This document shows positions 60,101 to 64,000 of a stretch of 64,000 bases of DNA, one piece after another (position 1 is the first letter of the stretch; every line of letters starts with the position of its first letter). A program made the translations under genes and the position numbers. Under the pieces are notes generated by a model, which searched no databases, was not told the origin of the DNA, and saw only the letters and a program-made list of their open reading frames with translations. Origin of the DNA: Gordonibacter sp. An230 (GTDB taxonomy: Bacteria; Actinomycetota; Coriobacteriia; Coriobacteriales; Eggerthellaceae); assembly GCF_002159915.1 (NCBI RefSeq), contig NZ_NFJP01000001.1:248001-312000 (forward strand), in the 5' to 3' direction.

Positions 60101-60842
60101 TGCGTTCGAGCAGGCGGGGGCTGTGGTGGACACGTTCGTCATCAACAACCTCACGCCCGACAAGGTGGCCGAGAGCACTGCCGAGCTGGCGCGCCTCATC
60201 GGGGGCAGCCAGATCGTCATGCTGCCCGGAGGTTTCTCCGGCGGCGACGAGCCGGACGGCTCGGCGAAGTTCATCACGGCGTTCTTCCGCGCCCCTGCCG
60301 TCACCGAGGCGGTGCGCGATCTGCTGCAGAATCGCGACGGCCTGATGCTGGGCATCTGCAACGGCTTCCAGGCGCTCGTGAAGCTGGGCCTCGTGCCGTA
60401 CGGTGACATCCGCCCGATGGACGAGGGCTGCCCCACGCTCACGTTCAACAACATCGGCCGCCACCAGAGCCGCCTCGTGCGCACGCGCGTGGCTTCGAGC
60501 CTGTCGCCGTGGCTCTCGCGTTGCGAGGTGGGCGACGTGCACACGGTGCCCATCAGCCACGGCGAGGGCCGTTTCGTGGCATCGTCCGAGCTGCTGGCGC
60601 AGATGAAGGCGAACGGCCAGATCGCCACGCAGTATGTGGACGAGTGTGGCGTGCCGTCGATGGACCTCTCGGTGAATCCCAACGGCAGCGTGCTCGCCAT
60701 CGAGGGCATCACGAGCCCCGATGGGCGCGTGTTCGGCAAGATGGGCCACTCAGAGCGCCGCGGCGACGGCCTGTACAAGAACGTGCCGGGGGACCGGTTC
60801 CAGCGGCTGTTCGAAGGCGGCGTGAGCTACTTCACGGACTAG
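57105..60842 (+). CDS. purL: Phosphoribosylformylglycinamidine synthase, single-chain form
   Basis: This large PurL converts FGAR, glutamine and ATP to FGAM. The 1245-aa chain contains the N-terminal PurS-like part (VSRVYVEKKPGFDGAAQALA), two synthetase halves (TYWSDHCRHTTFGTRLTDVR; NETHNHPTEIEPFGGAATCV; GAIGGKDSMSGSFEDLDVPP) and a C-terminal class I glutamine amidotransferase domain (VVIPVFPGTNCEYDSARAFE; the nucleophile in LMLGICNGFQAL; the histidine in PISHGEGRFV). The fused form contrasts with the separate PurL/PurQ/PurS of most Gram-positives. The start at 57105 has AAAGGGCGGG upstream; a hairpin follows the stop. Confidence 0.95.
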   Translation: MVSRVYVEKKPGFDGAAQALAHELRDIVGVERLEGVRLLNRYDVEGISEELFARCVPTVFSEPQSDVATLEMPDVRGGVVFAVEYLPGQFDQRADSASECIQLISQGARPEVRSATVYVLEGALSNEDVAAVKRYVINPIEAREASLEPRTTLRMEQPVPSDVEVLEGFLDLDEAGLAAFLSERGLAMDGADLAFCQSYFAEEGRNPTITEIKMIDTYWSDHCRHTTFGTRLTDVRIDDDAVRAAYERYLDLRRELGREEKPVCLMDMGTIGARWLKAKGILTGLDESEEINACTVKCKVDVDGEERDWLYLFKNETHNHPTEIEPFGGAATCVGGAIRDPLSGRSYVYQAIRVTGAADPTVPVSETLAGKLPQRKLVTTAAAGYSSYGNQIGLATGQVNELYHPGYAAKRMEIGAVVGATPADHVRRETPAPGDVIVLLGGRTGRDGIGGATGSSKAHTAGSLESCGAEVQKGNAPVERKIQRLFRRGEACRLIKRCNDFGAGGVSVAVGELADGLLIDLDCVPKKYDGLDGTELAISESQERMAVALAAEDVEAFLALAREENLEATPIAEVTEEARVRMTWRGQTIVDVSRAFLASNGAPKQQDVRVLPGSAYERTWEGGSLAGRMEALVSDLNVCSNKGLSERFDSTIGAGTVLMPFGGSRQLTPALAMAAKLPVLGETTTASGMAWGFNPYLTEADPFAGSYVAVVESVARLVASGFVRADMYLTFQEYFEKLRDVPERWGKPVAAVLGALMAQVDLGVGAIGGKDSMSGSFEDLDVPPTLVSFATAVGPVDRVTSPEFKGAGHSIVRIAPASYEGVRPEAAGLLEALSTVERLIGEGAALAVSTPGYGGAAEALFKMCVGNAIGVALADGVTADELFAPAYGSFLVEMADDAALPTATEHLRVDELGATTEAYVFSACGEALDMAALQEAWEHALEDVFPYRGSAEDCERAEVVETVSFTSAAPLVRSGGPLARPRVVIPVFPGTNCEYDSARAFEQAGAVVDTFVINNLTPDKVAESTAELARLIGGSQIVMLPGGFSGGDEPDGSAKFITAFFRAPAVTEAVRDLLQNRDGLMLGICNGFQALVKLGLVPYGDIRPMDEGCPTLTFNNIGRHQSRLVRTRVASSLSPWLSRCEVGDVHTVPISHGEGRFVASSELLAQMKANGQIATQYVDECGVPSMDLSVNPNGSVLAIEGITSPDGRVFGKMGHSERRGDGLYKNVPGDRFQRLFEGGVSYFTD

Positions 60843-60849
60843 GGCGTAA

Positions 60850-60885
60850 GCGGCGCATCCTCCCGGGTGCGCCGCGTGCGTTTGG
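60850..60885 (+). terminator. Hairpin terminator of purL
   Basis: Positions 60850-60860 (GCGGCGCATCC) pair with 60865-60875 around a TCCC loop, starting 8 bp after the purL stop; a short TTT follows at 60881. The rest of 60886-61143 holds only GC-rich sequence without a supported gene. Confidence 0.6.
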
Positions 60886-61143
60886 GGCCTCGTCGCCAAC
60901 CTGGCACCTGCATGCCCGCCACCGGTTCGACGGGCGCGCTGCTCCCCGTCGCAGGCTGTCGGTATGCGTTTGGCGGCTGGCGACCGACGGCCGATCGAAT
61001 GGGACGCATGCGTCCGCCGTGCAGGTCCGCCCGCCGAGGGCGCCAGGTGCGCTGCTCGCGTTCGTCCGCCTGCGCCGGTTGGCGGTCTGCGCCTCTCCCG
61101 CCCGCCCGATGCGCTGCTTACGCCTTTCGGTGCCGCTGCGAAG

Positions 61144-61159
61144 TGTTTCACGTGAAACA
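61144..61159. other. parS: Perfect parS site
   Basis: TGTTTCACGTGAAACA matches the ParB/Spo0J-binding consensus exactly, and the dyad extends to 22 bp (61141-61162). It lies between purL and the zinc-ribbon remnant. parS sites cluster near the replication origin, so this window is probably in the origin-proximal part of the chromosome. Confidence 0.92.
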
Positions 61160-61237
61160 CTTGTTGCAATGAATTGCGATTATAGAACATATATACGGTA
61201 TGAAGGGAATGGAAATCGACGACGAAGGGGGGTGCTC

Positions 61238-61459
61238 ATGAACTTTCTGGATGAGTTCGACGGTGGGGCGCCGGACGATGGCGGGCGCGAGGTCGCAAGC
61301 GCATCGGTGGTGTGCTTGCATTGCGGCGGCAAGGAGCTTGATGAGTGGTCGGCCTAGTTGAACACGGCCGGCGCGTCGTTTCTCGGACTCGATTGGGCCA
61401 GCACGCTTTCCCTCGTGCTCGTTGGCCAAGGCTGCGGCCACCTGGAATGGATTCTATAG
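61238..61459 (+). pseudogene. Zinc-ribbon protein copy interrupted by an amber codon
   Basis: The frame is collinear with the intact 73-aa gene at 62244-62465, but TAG at 61355-61357 replaces the CAG of the intact copy after DEWSA (DERSA in the intact one). After the stop it continues LNTAGASFLGLDWAS and GQGCGHLEWIL. The first zinc pair is kept (CLHC); the second has lost its first cysteine (VGQGC instead of VCKNC), so the copy has decayed beyond the single stop. It still has an ATG with AAGGGGGG upstream. The GNAT-type gene starts 7 bp after it. Confidence 0.75.
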
Positions 61460-61466
61460 GAGGAAA

Positions 61467-62216
61467 ATGGAACCCGAATTCGTCAACCTCACGCCGGAGA
61501 ACCTCGCCGAAGAGCACCTCTCCTGCATCATCCGCGTCAAAAAGCCCCATCCGGGCGTCGAGGCGAAGCGCCGATGGCTGGCCGACCGCCTGCGCGAGGG
61601 CCATGTGTTCCGCAAGCTGCAGGTGAGGGACCCGGTGTTCATCGAGTACGCTCCGCTCGAAACGGCATGGGCTCCCATCGTGGGCGACAATTACCTGTAC
61701 GTGTACTGCCTCTGGGTGTTGGGCGACTCCAGGGGAAAGGGGTACGGGCGCGCGCTCATGGAGTACTGCCTTGCCGACGCGCGCGATCAGGGTAAATCGG
61801 GCGTGTGCATGCTGGGCTCGAAGAAGCAGAAGTCGTGGCTGTCCGACCAGTCGTTCGCGAAGAAGTTCGGCTTCGAGGCGGTGGACGCCACCGATGACGG
61901 CTACGAGCTGCTCGCGCTGTCGTTCGACGGCACCGTGCCGGCGTTCACGCCGCGCGCCAAGGCGCAGAGGATCGAGCGCGACGAGCTGACGATCTACTAC
62001 GATTTCCAGTGCCCCTACGTGCCCGGGCATATCGCCGCAGTGCAGCGGTACTGCGAGGAGAATGGGGTTCCGCTGACGTTGATCCAGGTTGATTCCCTGC
62101 AGGCGGCGAAGGACCTGCCCTGCGTGTTCAACAACTGGGCCGTGTTCTACAAAGGCAAGTTCGAGACCGTGAACCTGCTTGACACCGCTTATTTGAAAAG
62201 GATACTCAAGAAGTAG
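61467..62216 (+). CDS. GNAT acetyltransferase with YoaP-like C-terminal domain
   Basis: The 249-aa product has an N-terminal GNAT domain (about 1-150: YLYVYCLWVLGDSRGKGYGR is the acetyl-CoA-binding strand and P-loop-like turn) followed by a C-terminal thioredoxin-like part (ELTIYYDFQCPYVPGHIAAV, PLTLIQVDSLQAAKDLPCVF). The combination resembles YoaP-type proteins; the substrate is unknown. The ATG at 61467 has AGGAGG directly upstream, overlapping the last codons of the zinc-ribbon remnant. It is flanked on both sides by zinc-ribbon copies, which suggests a local duplication of a zinc-ribbon/GNAT unit. Confidence 0.82.
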   Translation: MEPEFVNLTPENLAEEHLSCIIRVKKPHPGVEAKRRWLADRLREGHVFRKLQVRDPVFIEYAPLETAWAPIVGDNYLYVYCLWVLGDSRGKGYGRALMEYCLADARDQGKSGVCMLGSKKQKSWLSDQSFAKKFGFEAVDATDDGYELLALSFDGTVPAFTPRAKAQRIERDELTIYYDFQCPYVPGHIAAVQRYCEENGVPLTLIQVDSLQAAKDLPCVFNNWAVFYKGKFETVNLLDTAYLKRILKK

Positions 62217-62243
62217 GCGAAACTCCGGCGAAGGAGGTGCGGA

Positions 62244-62465
62244 ATGGGTTTTCTCGAAAGCTTCAACCGCGGACTGAGCGGGGATGACGGTTACGAGTTC
62301 GCGGGCAGGCAGGTGGCGTGCGCGCACTGCGGCGGCACCGCGTTCGACGAGCGGTCGGCACAGCTCAACACGATGGGCCTCACGTTCCTCGACCTCGATT
62401 GGGCGAACCGGAGCGCCACGGTACTCGTCTGCAAGAACTGCGGCCACCTCGAGTGGTTCTTGTGA
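62244..62465 (+). CDS. Small zinc-ribbon protein
   Basis: The 73-aa product has two CxxC pairs, CAHC and CKNC, about 40 residues apart, a spacing expected of a small zinc ribbon that may bind nucleic acid or act as a structural adapter. Its body is GLTFLDLDWANRSATVLVCK. GAAGGAGG precedes the ATG. It follows the GNAT gene by 27 bp and is probably co-transcribed with it. Function unknown. Confidence 0.75.
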   Translation: MGFLESFNRGLSGDDGYEFAGRQVACAHCGGTAFDERSAQLNTMGLTFLDLDWANRSATVLVCKNCGHLEWFL

Positions 62466-62481
62466 TGCAGGTGTTGAAATG

Positions 62482-62553
62482 TATCAAATAGAAACTGATT
62501 CCCTGTCGCTATTTGATAGAAATCGCGATTTTGATCAAATAGAGTAGTATAAT
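62482..62553 (+). promoter_or_regulatory. Operator boxes and -10 of the Fic gene
   Basis: TATCAAATAG occurs at 62482-62491, inverted as CTATTTGATA at 62509-62518, and again as GATCAAATAG at 62533-62542. A perfect TATAAT (62548-62553) follows, about 40 bp before the start. The AT-rich region stands out from its surroundings. A dimeric regulator, possibly the winged-helix tail of the Fic protein itself, could bind the boxes and block the promoter. Confidence 0.65.
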
Positions 62554-62591
62554 GACGCTTGTATTTGATGACAATAGGGCAGGATCAGTAT

Positions 62592-63833
62592 ATGAGCGAC
62601 TACCCAACGCTGGAAAAGCTCTTCTATTCCGACTCGTCGTCCGAGCGCGTCGAGCATGTGAGGGCCGAGGCTGAAAAGCGGCTCAACAATCCCGCCTCAT
62701 TCCGCACGGGCATCGAGCTGTCCTCGGGGGAGCTCTTCCTGGCAACGCCGCGCGAGCTGTCTCTCCTCAACGAGAAGATGCTTCGGGCGGAGCGCAAGGT
62801 GTCCCAGCTCTGGCGCGATCTGCCGGGTATCGCACGGTGGGCGTATTTGCGCAGCCTCATCATGGACGAGATCATGTTCACCAACGAGATGGAGGGCGTC
62901 CACAGCTCCCGTCGGCAGATCGAGGAGGCGCTCGAAAGCGCAGAGGCGAAGCGGCCGACGAAGGAGGCGAAGCGGTTCAGGGAATTCGCCAGCCTTTACT
63001 TGGAACTCACCGATTCGAACCACGTGTACCCCCAGACGCCTGCCGACATCAGGACGATTTACGACAAGGTGGTCGCCGATGCCATCGACGGCCGGGATCT
63101 TCCGGATGGGAACCTGTTCCGGGCCGGGCTCGTGGACGTGAAGTCGGCGAGCCAGAAGACGCTTCACACGGGAGTGGGCCCGGAGGACAAGATCGTTGAG
63201 ATGGTCGACCGCATGATCGAGCTGGTCGCCTCGCCCGACATCCCGCAGACGTACTCGGCCATCCTCTCGCATTTCCTGTTCGAGTACATCCATCCGTTCT
63301 ACGACGGCAACGGAAGGACAGGGCGGTACCTGCTGGCGCTCTATTTAAGCGAGCCGCTGTCGAAGACGACGGTGCTCTCCCTTTCACGCGTGATCGCGGA
63401 GAACAAGGGTAAGTATTACAAAGCGTTCGACGTGACCGAGCGCCCGATGAACCATGCTGAAGCCACCTTCTTTGTGATGCAGATCATAGAGCTGATCAGG
63501 TTGGCGCAAGACTCGCTCATCGAGAGCATCGAGCTGAAGCGGATGCAGCTCGACGCCGCGTGCGCGTGCATGGGGCGGCTAGCATCGGGATGCGAGCTTA
63601 CCGACATGGCTGTGAACGTGCTGTTCGTTATGGCCCATTTCCACCTGTTCGGCGCGTTTTCCGAGGCCTCGCTCAAGGATATCGCTGGGAACCTCGAGGT
63701 GAGCACGCAGACGGCGCGCCGGTACTTGCAAGAGCTGGAAGGGAAGGGCCTCATTGCAACCGTATCGAGGAAGCCGCTCAAGTTCGTGCTGAGCGACAAG
63801 ACCGTGGAAGCGCTCGAGATGCCTGCGGCGTAA
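62592..63833 (+). CDS. Fic-domain protein, class II, with C-terminal winged helix
   Basis: The 413-aa protein has a Fic core with the complete active-site motif HPFYDGNGRTGR (about residue 235), which transfers AMP or another nucleotide to a target protein. The N-terminal TNEMEG fits the (S/T)xxxE(G/N) inhibitory helix, making it a self-inhibited class II Fic. The C-terminus is a winged helix (LKDIAGNLEVSTQTARRYLQ, ELEGKGLIATV) that may bind its own promoter. No separate antitoxin is adjacent. The ATG at 62592 follows GGCAGGA; an ATG-containing frame extends to 62559. Confidence 0.9.
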   Translation: MSDYPTLEKLFYSDSSSERVEHVRAEAEKRLNNPASFRTGIELSSGELFLATPRELSLLNEKMLRAERKVSQLWRDLPGIARWAYLRSLIMDEIMFTNEMEGVHSSRRQIEEALESAEAKRPTKEAKRFREFASLYLELTDSNHVYPQTPADIRTIYDKVVADAIDGRDLPDGNLFRAGLVDVKSASQKTLHTGVGPEDKIVEMVDRMIELVASPDIPQTYSAILSHFLFEYIHPFYDGNGRTGRYLLALYLSEPLSKTTVLSLSRVIAENKGKYYKAFDVTERPMNHAEATFFVMQIIELIRLAQDSLIESIELKRMQLDAACACMGRLASGCELTDMAVNVLFVMAHFHLFGAFSEASLKDIAGNLEVSTQTARRYLQELEGKGLIATVSRKPLKFVLSDKTVEALEMPAA

Positions 63834-63900
63834 GGGGGCGAACGAGCCGCAGATGGCGGAGCTGGTCGAGCGACGCTCCTCGAACGGCTGCGCCATGACG

Positions 63901-63930
63901 CCCTCGCCGACTTTTTTTCGGTGGCGAGGG
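63901..63930 (+). terminator. Hairpin after the Fic gene
   Basis: CCCTCGCC (63901-63908) pairs with GGCGAGGG (63923-63930); the loop contains seven Ts. It lies about 70 bp after the Fic stop. No gene was found in the last 70 bp of the window. Confidence 0.45.
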
Positions 63931-64000
63931 GTGCGGGTTTCAGAGGGGTCCTACGTCTCGCGCCTCGCCAGCCCCCTCAACTCCTCCTCGCTGTGTATTT

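Noticed and set aside
57081-60749. 1222-codon minus-strand reading frame
   Set aside because: It is exactly antisense to purL, with a His/Arg/Val/Leu-rich shadow translation typical of GC-rich genes.
61144-61237. Replication origin next to parS
   Set aside because: No dnaA gene, DnaA-box cluster or AT-rich unwinding region was seen; parS alone does not mark an origin.
61355-61357. Pyrrolysine or programmed readthrough at TAG
   Set aside because: The intact paralogue has CAG at this codon and the copy has also lost a zinc cysteine, so simple decay is the better explanation.

Overview
The window looks like a chromosomal segment of a high-GC anaerobic gut actinobacterium of the family Eggerthellaceae, most likely Eggerthella lenta or a close relative. 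The evidence is the GC-rich coding, several Tat-exported flavoenzymes of the fumarate-reductase and Old Yellow Enzyme types, two LuxR-type regulators with a large N-terminal membrane domain, and a C-P lyase operon that ends in a PHP-domain phosphodiesterase of the type characterised from E. lenta. No rRNA, tRNA, CRISPR array or intact insertion sequence was seen. Two parS-like sites suggest the origin-proximal part of the chromosome.

Layout. 1-13.5 kb holds redox and regulatory genes: a Tat Old Yellow Enzyme cut by the window edge, an enlarged MazG, a Tat flavoprotein, a MerR regulator, a small alarmone synthetase, a TDT-family transporter with a divergent LysR regulator, an Fe-S aldo/keto reductase behind a MerR-type promoter, and a second Tat flavoprotein facing a divergent LuxR regulator. 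15.3-27.3 kb is one long phosphonate operon: phnD-phnC-phnE-phnE for uptake, then phnG-H-I-J-K-M-L for C-P lyase, a small translationally coupled ORF, and a PHP phosphodiesterase. The upstream region carries short boxes phased at about 11 bp, as in Pho regulons. 27.7-30.2 kb is cydAB, cytochrome bd oxidase. 30.2-32.5 kb is two gene-poor, degenerate-repeat regions around a yqeY-like gene.

32.5-39.7 kb is an envelope cluster: a YdbS/YdbT-like pair, a hemolysin III protein, a CNNM/CorC-type protein, a PspC protein and a secreted wall-hydrolase-like protein with a very strong terminator. 40.3-42.6 kb has a degenerate parS, two TrkA-type potassium regulators and a MOSC protein. 42.7-46.4 kb has a 26-bp inverted-repeat element, purB, a Mrr-like nuclease/YARHG gene preceded by a nine-G tract that decides whether its membrane anchor is in frame, and a decayed toxin-antitoxin module. 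46.8-50.6 kb is a Tat Old Yellow Enzyme/flavoprotein fusion with its LuxR regulator. 50.9-55.1 kb is an anchored extracytoplasmic protein divergent from a two-component system. 55.2-60.8 kb is purC, a small membrane protein and purL. 61.1-64 kb has a perfect parS, a zinc-ribbon duplication with one copy broken by an amber codon, a GNAT/YoaP-like gene, and a Fic gene behind repeated operator boxes.

The phosphonate genes form a complete route: uptake, ribosylation, triphosphate cleavage, C-P bond cleavage, then hydrolysis of the cyclic ribosyl phosphate to ribose 5-phosphate. The last step explains why phnN and phnP are absent. A recurrent trait is low-complexity Ala/Gly/Ser/Arg segments inserted in or appended to conserved proteins (MazG, PhnC, PhnI, PhnJ, hemolysin III, PspC, the 50.9-52.5 kb protein).
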